Shown piece by piece: positions 40,391 through 48,665 of a DNA stretch of 60,571 nucleotides (position 1 is the first letter of the stretch; each line of letters begins with the position of its first letter). This DNA comes from Paraburkholderia dilworthii. Lineage in GTDB: Bacteria; Pseudomonadota; Gammaproteobacteria; Burkholderiales; Burkholderiaceae. Made by a program: the position numbers and the translations under genes. The notes under the pieces are model-generated. The model had not been told where the DNA came from. It worked only from the letters and a program-made list of their open reading frames with translations, and made no database searches. The stretch covers positions 8,890 through 69,460 of the forward strand of contig NZ_AWZT01000021.1 in the NCBI RefSeq assembly GCF_000472525.1, written 5' to 3'.

Positions 40391-41938
40391 TCACTCCGAA
40401 CGCTGCGGATTGAGCTTGTCGACATTCGAATACAGCTTGTTGAGCGCCGAGATATACGCCTTCGCGGAGGCCGCGACGATATCCGGATCGGTGCCCACGC
40501 CATTGACGATGCGCCCGCTCTTCGACAAGCGCACGGTCACTTCGCCCTGCGCCTGCGTGCCGGTGGTGATCGCGTTCACCGAGTACAGCAGCAACTCCGA
40601 GCCGCTACCCACTTCCGTTTCGATTGCGTTGAGCGTGGCATCCACGGGACCGTTGCCGCGGGCCTCGCCAGTAATCTCCTTGCCGTCCACCGCGAACACG
40701 ATCTTCGCGTGCGGCTGCTCGCCCGTCTCCGAATGCTGCGATAAGGACACGAACTTGTAGTGTTCTTTCTGCTGCGCCTCGGCCGATTCTTCGGTGACAA
40801 TCGCGATGATGTCCTCGTCGAAAATTTCCGACTTGCGGTCGGCCAGTTCCTTGAAGCGTGCGAACGCGGTGTTCAGTTCGGCTTCGCTGTCGAGCGCGAT
40901 GCCTAGTTCCTGCAAACGCTGTTTGAACGCATTGCGGCCCGACAATTTGCCGAGCACGATCTTGTTCGCGCTCCAACCCACGTCTTCGGCGCGCATGATT
41001 TCGTAGGTGTCGCGCGCTTTCAGCACGCCGTCCTGATGGATGCCCGACGCGTGCGCGAATGCATTGGCGCCGACCACCGCTTTATTCGGCTGCACGACAA
41101 AACCGGTGATTTGCGACACCAGTTTCGATGCCGGCACGATCTGCGTCGTATCGAGGCCAAGTTCCAGTGCGAAATAATCCTTGCGGGTTTTCACAGCCAT
41201 CACGATTTCTTCGAGCGACGTGTTGCCCGCGCGCTCGCCGAGACCGTTGATCGTGCACTCGACCTGACGCGCGCCGCCGATCTGCACGCCGGCGAGCGAA
41301 TTCGCCACCGCCATGCCCAGGTCGTTATGGCAATGCACCGAGAACACTGCCTTGTGCGAGTTGGGAATGCGCTCGCGCAGCGTCTTCACGAGATTGCCGT
41401 ACAGTTCCGGCACGCCATAACCAACCGTGTCAGCGATGTTGATGGTGGTCGCGCCCTCCGCAATCACCGCCTCCAGCACGCGGCACAGGAAGTCCATGTC
41501 CGAGCGGCTGCCGTCTTCCGGTGAGAATTCGACGTCGTCGGTGAATTTGCGCGCGAAACGCACTGCCAGCTTCGCCTGCTCGAACACCTGGTCCGGCGTC
41601 ATGCGCAGCTTCTTTTCCATGTGCAACGGCGACGTCGCGATAAACGTGTGAATGCGAAAACGCTCGGCGGGCTTGAGCGCGTCGGCCGCACGTTGAATAT
41701 CCTTGTCGTTCGCCCGGGCAAGCGAGCAGATCGTGCTGTCCTTGATCAGACCCGCGATCGTATGAATCGAGTCGAAATCCCCGTTGGAACTCGCCGCGAA
41801 GCCTGCTTCGATCACGTCCACTTTCATCCGCTCCAGTTGCTTCGCGATGCGGATTTTTTCTTCTTTCGTCATCGACGCACCGGGCGATTGTTCGCCGTCA
41901 CGCAGCGTGGTGTCGAATATGATCAGTTTGTCGGACAT
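40391..41938 (-). CDS. leuA: 2-isopropylmalate synthase
   Basis: First committed step of leucine synthesis: acetyl-CoA plus 2-oxoisovalerate gives 2-isopropylmalate. 515 residues. The DRE-TIM metallolyase barrel shows FDTTLRDGEQSPGASM, with the metal-binding Asp, and VHCHNDLGMAVANSLAG with the metal His pair. The C-terminal regulatory domain (from about residue 395; GNGPVDATLNAIE, VTVRLSKSGRIVNGVGTDPD) is complete, so feedback inhibition by leucine is expected. The start ATG 41938 has CTGGAGACTCCC upstream. It has its own promoter about 290 bases upstream, so it is not simply the tail of the psd-pssA transcript. Confidence 0.97.
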   Translation of the reverse strand: MSDKLIIFDTTLRDGEQSPGASMTKEEKIRIAKQLERMKVDVIEAGFAASSNGDFDSIHTIAGLIKDSTICSLARANDKDIQRAADALKPAERFRIHTFIATSPLHMEKKLRMTPDQVFEQAKLAVRFARKFTDDVEFSPEDGSRSDMDFLCRVLEAVIAEGATTINIADTVGYGVPELYGNLVKTLRERIPNSHKAVFSVHCHNDLGMAVANSLAGVQIGGARQVECTINGLGERAGNTSLEEIVMAVKTRKDYFALELGLDTTQIVPASKLVSQITGFVVQPNKAVVGANAFAHASGIHQDGVLKARDTYEIMRAEDVGWSANKIVLGKLSGRNAFKQRLQELGIALDSEAELNTAFARFKELADRKSEIFDEDIIAIVTEESAEAQQKEHYKFVSLSQHSETGEQPHAKIVFAVDGKEITGEARGNGPVDATLNAIETEVGSGSELLLYSVNAITTGTQAQGEVTVRLSKSGRIVNGVGTDPDIVAASAKAYISALNKLYSNVDKLNPQRSE

Positions 41939-42073
41939 GGGAGTCTCCAGCGGAGTCGTTTAATTGGGGGATCGGATCTTGGAATGCGAAGGCTGCCGCC
42001 GTTAGCGCCGCGAGCAACGCTCGAGTGGACGACGCGGACAGGGCGCAACCGGTCAGTGCGACGGTCTAGGTCA

Positions 42074-42226
42074 TCAATGCGCCGACTCGTCGAGGTTCTC
42101 AATGTGGCTCGTGGAGGTTCGCAATACGGCTCGATTGCGGCTCGTCTCGCAGGCCGGTTCGCAGGCCGGCTTGCAGGCCGGTTCGCGGCCTCGATCGCGA
42201 CTAAAAGCCAACGTGGACGCAGTCAT
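42074..42226 (-). CDS. Possible leaderless upstream ORF of leuA (50 codons)
   Basis: A 50-codon frame whose ATG falls exactly where the leuA promoter should start transcription, so it would be translated without an SD. It begins MTASTLAFSRDRGRE and contains a threefold repeat (PAC-K, PAC-E, PAC-E). It ends 135 bases before leuA. It is not rich in leucine codons, unlike classical leucine attenuator peptides. It could be a regulatory leader peptide or a chance frame; the repeats and promoter fit are the only support. Confidence 0.35.
   Translation of the reverse strand: MTASTLAFSRDRGREPACKPACEPACETSRNRAVLRTSTSHIENLDESAH
42149..42184. repeat. Three 12-bp tandem repeats in the leuA leader
   Basis: GCAGGCCGGTTC, GCAGGCCGGCTT and GCAGGCCGGTTC in tandem (plus strand), followed by a partial fourth, GCGGCC. 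They lie inside the leader between the leuA promoter and leuA and encode the PAC repeats of the putative upstream ORF. Confidence 0.85.
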
Positions 42227-42232
42227 CCAACG

Positions 42233-42261
42233 ACTATAGCGGCATTCCCCCCTGCGTGCAA
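42233..42261 (-). promoter_or_regulatory. Sigma-70 promoter of leuA
   Basis: TTGCAC (42261-42256) and TATAGT (42238-42233), spacer exactly 17. The predicted +1 is the A at 42226, which is also the A of an ATG. The leuA leader would be about 288 nt. Confidence 0.7.
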
Positions 42262-42322
42262 TTGGCGTCAAACCTGCCTGTAGCGCGCGTTGCCGCGACG
42301 TTCCCGGAAGCGTAGGAAAACG

Positions 42323-42352
42323 AAAAACGGCGACCCAAAGGTCGCCGTTTTT
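42323..42352 (-). terminator. Terminator after pssA
   Basis: Stem AAAAACGGCGACC / GGTCGCCGTTTTT with a 4-base loop region (CAAA), giving T-tracts on both strands. It lies about 55 bases past the pssA stop. Confidence 0.92.
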
Positions 42353-42406
42353 CATGCTGCATCAGCTTCAGACTGCGAGCGCGCAACCGGGACAATAATC
42401 TGTGAG

Positions 42407-43276
42407 CTACCTGTCGTGCGCGACGGAGCGAGCCGGATTCGCCCTGCCGCGCATCGCCTGGTATCCCCAGAACACATAGCCGGACAAACCGTACAGCACG
42501 AACAGACCGAACAGCATCAGCGGCGGATCGGACGACACGAGCACGAACGCCACCACTACCAGCAGAATCACGCCGAACGGCACGCGATGCCGCACGTCGA
42601 GCGCCTTGCCGCTATAGAACGGCGCGTTCGACACCATCGTCACGCCCGCATAAATGGTCAGCACGAAAGCGACCCACGGTAGCCAGACGAGCTTGAGCGG
42701 CACGCGGTTGTCGGTGGCAAGCCACACGAAGCCCGCGATGAGCGCCGCTGCCGCCGGGCTCGGCATGCCCTGGAAGAAACGTTTGTCGACCACGCCGATG
42801 TTCGTGTTGAACCGCGCAAGACGCAATGCCGCGCCCGAACAGTAGACGAAGGCGGCGAGCCAGCCCCACCGGCCCAAGTCCTTCAGGATCCACTCATACA
42901 TGACGAGCGCCGGCGCCACACCGAACGACACCATGTCGGACAGACTGTCGAACTGCTCGCCGAATGCACTTTGCGTATGCGTCATACGGGCCACGCGGCC
43001 GTCCATGCCGTCGAGCACCATAGCGACGAAGATCGCGATTGCCGCGATTTCGAAGCGCACGTTCATTGCCTGGACGACGGCGAAGAAGCCGCAGAACAGC
43101 GCCGCCGTAGTGAACGCGTTCGGCAGCAGATAAATGCCGCGCTTTCTGAGGAACTGCTGACGCTGCGCGCGCCGGCTGTCGACGGCTGGCGAGTCCGCTA
43201 CCATCGGCTTGTTGCGGCGGAAAGGACGCGGCAGCGGTCCACTGGTGCGCGGTCGACGCGGTTTGAATGCGGCCAT
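42407..43276 (-). CDS. pssA: CDP-diacylglycerol-serine O-phosphatidyltransferase
   Basis: Makes phosphatidylserine from CDP-diacylglycerol and serine in the inner membrane. 289 residues, with about 6-8 helices. The CDP-alcohol phosphotransferase motif is intact: DGMDGRVARMT, then FGEQFDSLSD (D-G-x2-A-R-x8-G-x3-D-x3-D). An N-terminal Arg-rich tail of about 45 residues precedes RGIYLLPNAFTTAALFCG. Strong SD AAAGGAGGT. It follows psd by 24 bases, so synthesis and decarboxylation of phosphatidylserine are co-transcribed. Confidence 0.96.
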   Translation of the reverse strand: MAAFKPRRPRTSGPLPRPFRRNKPMVADSPAVDSRRAQRQQFLRKRGIYLLPNAFTTAALFCGFFAVVQAMNVRFEIAAIAIFVAMVLDGMDGRVARMTHTQSAFGEQFDSLSDMVSFGVAPALVMYEWILKDLGRWGWLAAFVYCSGAALRLARFNTNIGVVDKRFFQGMPSPAAAALIAGFVWLATDNRVPLKLVWLPWVAFVLTIYAGVTMVSNAPFYSGKALDVRHRVPFGVILLVVVAFVLVSSDPPLMLFGLFVLYGLSGYVFWGYQAMRGRANPARSVAHDR

Positions 43277-43300
43277 TCGGACAACCTCCTTTGTGCCGCT

Positions 43301-43939
43301 TTACAGTTCAGCGAGGATCGTGGACGACGCCGACACCTTCTCGCCGATCGACACACGCGGACGGCTGCCCACCGGCAGATAGACGTCGACGCGCGAACCG
43401 AAGCGGATAAAGCCATAGCGCTGACCGCGCGTAAGCGGCTCGCCTGCACGGACGTAGCAAAGAATGCGCCGCGCGATCAAGCCGGCGATCTGCACCGATG
43501 TCACCGTCTGGCCCCCAGCCATTTCGATCACGATCGCATTGCGCTCGTTTTCGAGCGAAGCCTTGTCCACCGCGGCATTCAGATATGCGCCGGGGAAATA
43601 CTCGACCTTCGAGATCGCGCCGTCCACGGGCGAGCGCTGCGAGTGCACATTGAACACGTTCATGAACACGCTGATCTTCAGCGCTTCGCGATTGGCGTAC
43701 GGATCATGCGCGGTTTCCACTGCGACGATGCGGCCGTCGGCCGGGCACAGCACGGCATTCGCCTGAGTCGGAATCGGGCGCGCCGGATCGCGGAAGAACT
43801 GCACGACGAAGATCAGGATCAGCCAGAAGAGCCACGCAAAGCCGAATCCCGCGAAGGCGTGAACCAGTAATGCAACGACGGCCGCGATGGCGATGAACGG
43901 CCAGCCTTCTCGCGCGATGATCGGATGTGGGTAATTCAT
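43301..43939 (-). CDS. psd: Phosphatidylserine decarboxylase proenzyme, short form
   Basis: Produces phosphatidylethanolamine from phosphatidylserine at the inner membrane. 212 residues, the short bacterial form. The self-cleavage Gly-Ser that generates the pyruvoyl group is seen in RFGSRVDVYLP. N-terminal hydrophobic segments (GWPFIAIAAVVALLVHAFAG) anchor it, and FFRDPAR and CPADGRIV are typical. ATG 43939 matches homologues. No good SD is visible (CTGAAGCCACTC). The group II intron ends only about 19 bases upstream of this ATG, so the native leader has been split. Confidence 0.95.
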   Translation of the reverse strand: MNYPHPIIAREGWPFIAIAAVVALLVHAFAGFGFAWLFWLILIFVVQFFRDPARPIPTQANAVLCPADGRIVAVETAHDPYANREALKISVFMNVFNVHSQRSPVDGAISKVEYFPGAYLNAAVDKASLENERNAIVIEMAGGQTVTSVQIAGLIARRILCYVRAGEPLTRGQRYGFIRFGSRVDVYLPVGSRPRVSIGEKVSASSTILAEL

Positions 43940-43999
43940 GAGTGGCTTCAGTATTTTTGGAGGGTAGCCCCCCTTCCTCGCGGAAGAGGAGCCCCCTAA

Positions 44000-44033
44000 G
44001 AACCGTACGTGCGAGTTTCCCCGCATACGGCTC
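44000..44033 (-). ncRNA. Group II intron domain V
   Basis: 34-nt hairpin reading GAGCCGTATGCGGGGAAACT and then CGCACGTACGGTTC on the minus strand. Both stems, the GAAA-type tetraloop and the two-base bulge region match the domain V catalytic core. Confidence 0.93.
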
Positions 44034-44056
44034 AAATCTACAAACAAAGCCCGGGG

Positions 44057-45754
44057 TTAGTCCCGGGCCGGCTTAGTTACTGCAATTTTACCTGCGTGCA
44101 CTTGCCGGTGGCAGTCCGGGTGAAGCAAAACCCTGTTCGAAAGAGCATCCGATCCACCATGCATCCGATATTCCAGATGATGGTCATGCCAACCGGTTTC
44201 CTTCGTCAGAGCGCATCCACAGTGCGCGCACAATCCGCTCTGTGACATGTACAACGAGACCCATTGTCGCCGGTGTCGCATCGAATGTTCCATGCGTGCC
44301 TCGCGCAACTGCTCGCCGTATTGCTCCCACTCTGGGTCAAATGGGTTGAACGCCCCTTTGACCTTTCTGTGTCGCCTGATTTCTGTACCGCTGATCTGGT
44401 ACAGCTCAAGTAACCCCTTTCCTGCTTCACGAACCACTGGAACAGCAAACACCCAGTGTCGGCTGCCCTCTGAGTGAAAGTACTTCTTTCTCACCCAGTC
44501 GGCACTCTTGCTCGGATGCCGCCTCTTAGACCACCGCCAGAGCCTCCGGAAAATCAAAGACTCCATGCGGCTGTACGCCTCTTTGGCTACTACAGGACTG
44601 TGATACCGCGCCCAGCCTCGTAGCATCGGGTTCAGCAGCCGGATCAGACTCGCCTGCTTCACCGTCTTGTTACCGCTGATCGTCTCCGCCACCTTGCGAT
44701 AGAACGCTTGCGCGTTCTTTTTGCTCGGCTTGATGAGTAGCGTTCCCGAGTACCTTCGGAAATTCCACCCAAGGAAATCAAAGCCTGTGTCAATGTGCGT
44801 GATCCGTGTTTTCTCCTCGGAAAGTTGCAATCCTCTAACGGCAAGGAATGCTTCCACCCAAGGCCGAACTTCCTGCTCCAGCACCTCTTGCGAGTCACCG
44901 GTAATCACGAAGTCATCCGCGTACCGCACCACATTCACTTTCAGCTTCTTCGCCTTTGCGATCCCGAACTTCGCACCGAGGTGCGCGATCAGTTCACGCT
45001 CCAGCCCGTTCAACGTCACGTTCGCCAGCGTCGGGGAGATGATCCCTCCCTGCGGCGTACCAGCCTCAGTCGCCTGTAGCTGACCTTTATAAATCAGGCC
45101 AGCCTTCAACCACTTCCGGAGGATCTCCTTGTCCATAGGGACATGGTTCTCCAGCCATTCATGGTTGATGTGGTCAAAGCAGCCTTTGATATCCGCCTCC
45201 AGTACCCAGCGGGCTGAGCCCTTTTGGGACATGGCGACGAAAATCTGCGACATGGCGTCAGCCGTCGAGCGGTTCAGCCTGAACCCATACGAGTTCGCGT
45301 CGCTCGTCGATTCCGACACCGGCTCCAGAGCCAGCAGATACAGAGCTTGCATCGCCCTGTCCCGCATGGTTGGAATGCCCAGAGGGCGTTCTTTTCCATT
45401 GGCCTTGGGGATAAAGACTCTCCGTAATGGCAGAGGCTTATATCCGCGCCGCTTCAACCTGCCGATGGCTTCCCATCGGCTCTCAGGCGAATCCCACAGT
45501 TCACGATCGACTCCCGCCGTTCGCGCACCCTGGTTCTGCGTAACACGTCGTACCGCATACAGCTTCGCGGACAACGTGCGGGTCAGCATCCGTTGCAGGG
45601 CTTTCACCCTGCGCCAGTCACTTTCCCGCGTCGCCTTCGCAATTCGTATCTGCATCCCTCTCACGTTCCGTTCAACCCGTCGCCAATCTACGGCGTACCA
45701 GTTGTCCGGCGCGTGGGAAAGCGCAGATCCAGTCTTTCGGCCAGATACTTTCAT
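44057..45754 (-). CDS. ltrA: Group II intron reverse transcriptase/maturase (with HNH domain)
   Basis: Multifunctional intron-encoded protein, 565 residues, that assists splicing and mobility. N-terminal DNWYAVDWRRVERNV and KLYAVRRVTQNQGARTAGVD are typical of chloroplast-like maturases. RT blocks include RRVFIPKANGKERPLGIPT, GFRLNRSTADAM, AGTPQGGIISPTLANVTLNG and the catalytic VVRYADDFVITGD. Domain X includes MLRGWARYHSPVV. The C-terminal endonuclease has CAHCGCAL, HDHHLEYRMHGG and HPDCHRQVH, a complete HNH with Cys pairs. No frameshift seen. SD TAGGAG (AGGAGAGCAGC) before ATG 45754. It lies in intron domain IV. Confidence 0.96.
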   Translation of the reverse strand: MKVSGRKTGSALSHAPDNWYAVDWRRVERNVRGMQIRIAKATRESDWRRVKALQRMLTRTLSAKLYAVRRVTQNQGARTAGVDRELWDSPESRWEAIGRLKRRGYKPLPLRRVFIPKANGKERPLGIPTMRDRAMQALYLLALEPVSESTSDANSYGFRLNRSTADAMSQIFVAMSQKGSARWVLEADIKGCFDHINHEWLENHVPMDKEILRKWLKAGLIYKGQLQATEAGTPQGGIISPTLANVTLNGLERELIAHLGAKFGIAKAKKLKVNVVRYADDFVITGDSQEVLEQEVRPWVEAFLAVRGLQLSEEKTRITHIDTGFDFLGWNFRRYSGTLLIKPSKKNAQAFYRKVAETISGNKTVKQASLIRLLNPMLRGWARYHSPVVAKEAYSRMESLIFRRLWRWSKRRHPSKSADWVRKKYFHSEGSRHWVFAVPVVREAGKGLLELYQISGTEIRRHRKVKGAFNPFDPEWEQYGEQLREARMEHSMRHRRQWVSLYMSQSGLCAHCGCALTKETGWHDHHLEYRMHGGSDALSNRVLLHPDCHRQVHAGKIAVTKPARD

Positions 45755-46827
45755 GCTGCTCTCCTACTCGAAGAAGTGAATCCCGAGCGGAGAACAGATC
45801 ACCCCTTGCGGGAGCGATCTGCTCCCGCAAGGGGGTAAACAACAAGCACTGACGACTAAGAAGCCGCCAGCAATCACCAGTTCCAGCTAAAGGTCAGTCA
45901 GCCGTCTTGCGACGGTAGACCAGACGGAAGTCTGCCCGCTTTCGCGTGAGGTGATGTCTCAACCCCTATCCGGACCATTACAGCCCGGCCTTCGCTTTTT
46001 CCGTCGTCCTCTACCTGCACAATTAACAGCGTTCCTCACGGTCCGCCTGCCAGCCTCACTGCGCCGGCAACCATACAGGCTTACCACGTTCCCGGCATGT
46101 CACACGACTGACTTAGGTTCTGCCTATTCCCCGGCGGTCCGAAGACGACGTAGCCCGAATTTACAGCGAGCTATCCGACCGCACACCTTTTTGGTTGATG
46201 CCTACCAGCAGCTTTGGCACCGTCCTACTTACGAGGTTTATCAGCAGTTCACTTACGTTAACCGTATCAGCCAGCCTAGCCCCTCAACCCCGTTGCTGCT
46301 GGGAGTCTCCAGATGGTCGTTTCACAGCCACCATCCGCCCGAACTTCCGGGGGGTACATTGTCAGAAGAGCTTCACACCTCACCGTTGCCAGTGACGCAT
46401 GTCTTCCTAGGCTACTGCTGGTCGTACAGCAGGTTCACTACCCTCGCCAATTCAGCCAGCGAGGCCGAACAATGACACGCCGAGCTTTCGCTCGTGTCGT
46501 TTAGCGACTCCGTTGCCCGAAGGCGCGGGAATTGCAAACACCACCCCGCCCTGTCGGCGGAGATGAAGCCGCTGACTGGGCGGGACCTGACGGTAATCAG
46601 GTCAATGCAATACGGTTGACGGCAGACTGCGCCGTGTCCCGTGTTCACTACCAAGGTGTGTCCATAAGGACACATCTACTGCTTAAAGTGCAGCTCACAA
46701 GGGAGCCGCCTGCGGAGGGCATGGTGAGTCCAGTCAAGACCTTCCTCAATAACCCTCTAGTCGATGCCCCGTAACGTGGGGCTGACGGACACGAGCATGC
46801 GTGTCGCACGTAAAACCGTAGGATAGC

Positions 46828-46866
46828 AAAAGCCGCCCGGGGTTCAGCACCCTCGGGCGGCTTTTT
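46828..46866 (-). terminator. Terminator after ilvC
   Basis: Stem AAAAGCCGCCCG / CGGGCGGCTTTT with additional inner pairing (GGGT/ACCC) and a short loop, then TTTTG on the minus strand. The group II intron begins 18 bases further on. Confidence 0.92.
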
Positions 46867-46924
46867 GCGTTACCGGCGCATGCGGCGGCGCGCCGCGCCG
46901 GTTACAGGCGATAAAACGGACTTC

Positions 46925-47941
46925 TTAGTTCTTCGACTGGTCGACCAGCTTGTTCTTCGCAATCCACGGCATCATTGCGCGCAGCTTCGAGCCGACCTGC
47001 TCGATCTGGTGCTCGGCCGTCAGACGGCGGCGCGATTGCAGCGTCGGTGCGCCAGCCTTGTTTTCGATGATGAAGCTCTTCGCGTACTCGCCCGTCTGAA
47101 TGTCGGTGAGCACGGCCTTCATCGCCTTCTTCGTTTCAGCGGTCACGATGCGCGGACCCGTCACGTACTCGCCGTATTCGGCGTTGTTCGAGATCGAGTA
47201 GTTCATGTTCGCGATGCCGCCTTCGTAGATCAGGTCGACGATCAGCTTCAGTTCGTGCAGGCATTCGAAGTACGCCATTTCCGGCGCGTAGCCCGCTTCA
47301 ACCAGGGTTTCGAAACCGGCCTTGATCAGATCGACGGTACCGCCGCACAGCACGGCCTGTTCGCCGAACAGGTCGGTTTCCGTTTCTTCGCGGAAGTTCG
47401 TTTCGATGATGCCCGCACGGCCGCCGCCGTTCGCTGCCGCATACGACAGGGCGATGTCACGTGCCGCGCCGGACTTGTCTTGCGCAACGGCGATCAGGTG
47501 GGGCACGCCGCCGCCTTGCGAGTAAGTGCCGCGAACCGTGTGGCCCGGCGCCTTCGGCGCGATCATGATGACGTCGAGGTCAGCACGCGGAATCACCTGG
47601 CCGTAGTGCACGTTGAAGCCGTGCGCGAACGCGAGTGCCGCGCCTTGCTTCGCGTTAGCGTGCACTTCCTTCGCATAGACTTCGGCGATCTGCTCGTCCG
47701 GCAGCAGCATCATGACGACGTCTGCGCCCTTCACGGCTTCCGCCACTTCCTTCACTTGCAGGCCGGCATTCTCAGCCTTGCTCCACGATGCGCCGCCCTT
47801 GCGCAGACCGACCGTGATGTTCACGCCGCTTTCCTTCAGGTTCAGCGCGTGCGCATGGCCTTGCGAGCCATAGCCGATGATCGTGACCTGCTTGCCCTTG
47901 ATGAGGGAGAGATCGGCGTCCTTGTCGTAGAAAACTTTCAT
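46925..47941 (-). CDS. ilvC: Ketol-acid reductoisomerase (NADP+)
   Basis: Second common step of isoleucine/valine synthesis: isomerises and reduces 2-acetolactate or 2-aceto-2-hydroxybutyrate. 338 residues, short class I form. NADPH-binding GYGSQGHAHALNLKESGV, the KGPGHTVR-like KAPGHTVRGTYSQGGGVP, metal-binding ETNFREETETDLFGEQAVLCG and EMAYFECLHELKLIVDLIYE are all present. ATG 47941 (MKVFYDKD) is the conserved start. 121 bases downstream of ilvN on the same strand, so part of an ilvINC operon, possibly with an internal promoter. Confidence 0.97.
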   Translation of the reverse strand: MKVFYDKDADLSLIKGKQVTIIGYGSQGHAHALNLKESGVNITVGLRKGGASWSKAENAGLQVKEVAEAVKGADVVMMLLPDEQIAEVYAKEVHANAKQGAALAFAHGFNVHYGQVIPRADLDVIMIAPKAPGHTVRGTYSQGGGVPHLIAVAQDKSGAARDIALSYAAANGGGRAGIIETNFREETETDLFGEQAVLCGGTVDLIKAGFETLVEAGYAPEMAYFECLHELKLIVDLIYEGGIANMNYSISNNAEYGEYVTGPRIVTAETKKAMKAVLTDIQTGEYAKSFIIENKAGAPTLQSRRRLTAEHQIEQVGSKLRAMMPWIAKNKLVDQSKN

Positions 47942-48062
47942 GTCGGTTCCTTGGCTAAATTCGGATGATTCAGTGAGATTCAGATACTGCGAATGTTGTA
48001 TTGCAAGGCCAGATAGTGATGATGTGACGAGCGCCATCCGGCCGGATCGAAACGCTCGCGCG

Positions 48063-48554
48063 TTACACCTTCAGAATGCGCTCGCCGCGACCGATGCCCG
48101 AACTGCCCGTGCGGACCGTTTCGAGAATCGCGGTGGCGTCGAGCCCTTCGATGAAGGCGTCGAGCTTGTCGCTCGCGCCCGTCAGTTCGATCGTGTAGGT
48201 CTTTTCGGTGACGTCGATGATGCGGCCGCGGAAAATATCCGACATCCGCTTCATCTCCTCACGTTCCTTGCCGACCGCCCTCACCTTGATCAGCATCAGC
48301 TCGCGCTCGATGTGGGCGCCCTCGGTAAGGTCGACCACTTTCACCACCTCGATCAGGCGGTTCAGATGCTTCGTGATCTGTTCGATCACGTCGTCCGAGC
48401 CAATTGAGACGATGGTCATGCGCGACAGCGAACGGTCTTCGGTCGGAGCCACCGTCAAGGTTTCAATGTTGTAGCCGCGTGCCGAGAAGAGACCGACCAC
48501 GCGCGATAACGCGCCCGGTTCGTTTTCCAGCAGGACAGAAATAATGTGTCTCAT
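48063..48554 (-). CDS. ilvN: Acetolactate synthase small (regulatory) subunit
   Basis: Regulatory subunit that stimulates the catalytic subunit and gives valine inhibition. 163 residues. N-terminal ACT domain MRHIISVLLENEPGALSRVV and GYNIETLTVAPTED, followed by the second ACT-like domain (RIIDVTEKTYTIELTG) and ending SSGIGRGERILKV. IlvH-like length. Start ATG 48554; the gene is 111 bases after the large subunit gene. Confidence 0.97.
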   Translation of the reverse strand: MRHIISVLLENEPGALSRVVGLFSARGYNIETLTVAPTEDRSLSRMTIVSIGSDDVIEQITKHLNRLIEVVKVVDLTEGAHIERELMLIKVRAVGKEREEMKRMSDIFRGRIIDVTEKTYTIELTGASDKLDAFIEGLDATAILETVRTGSSGIGRGERILKV

Positions 48555-48665
48555 GTTTCGCTTCTTCCAGATGTTTGTCGATGTATGCGAGCGGTTTTGC
48601 GCCGCTTCGCCGGCCGCCGCCTTTTTTGAAGGCGCGTATGACGAAGCCAACGCTAGAAACCGTCG

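Larger units (their letters stand above)
41939..42406. other. Region between pssA and leuA
   Basis: No conventional gene. From high to low coordinates it holds the pssA terminator, the leuA promoter, a possible leaderless ORF with tandem repeats, and about 135 bases of unassigned leader before leuA. Confidence 0.6.
43958..46809 (-). mobile_element. Group II intron with intact maturase, chloroplast-like (IIB-type) lineage
   Basis: Self-splicing retroelement of about 2.85 kb on the same strand as psd. The 5' end is GTGCGAC at 46809-46803. Domains I-III occupy about 1.05 kb to the maturase start. Domain IV carries the 565-residue ORF. Domain V is a perfect 34-nt hairpin at 44000-44033. Domain VI follows, with a bulged A near 43965, so the 3' end should be within about 10 bases of 43958. 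It sits 18 bases downstream of the ilvC terminator stem and just before psd. No disabling lesion was seen. The lineage is assigned from the maturase N terminus and its HNH domain. Confidence 0.9.

Noticed and set aside
43958..46866. Assignment of the intron to group IIC because it follows a terminator
   Set aside because: The maturase has a full HNH domain, a long 5' RNA part and chloroplast-like N-terminal motifs, which IIC introns lack.
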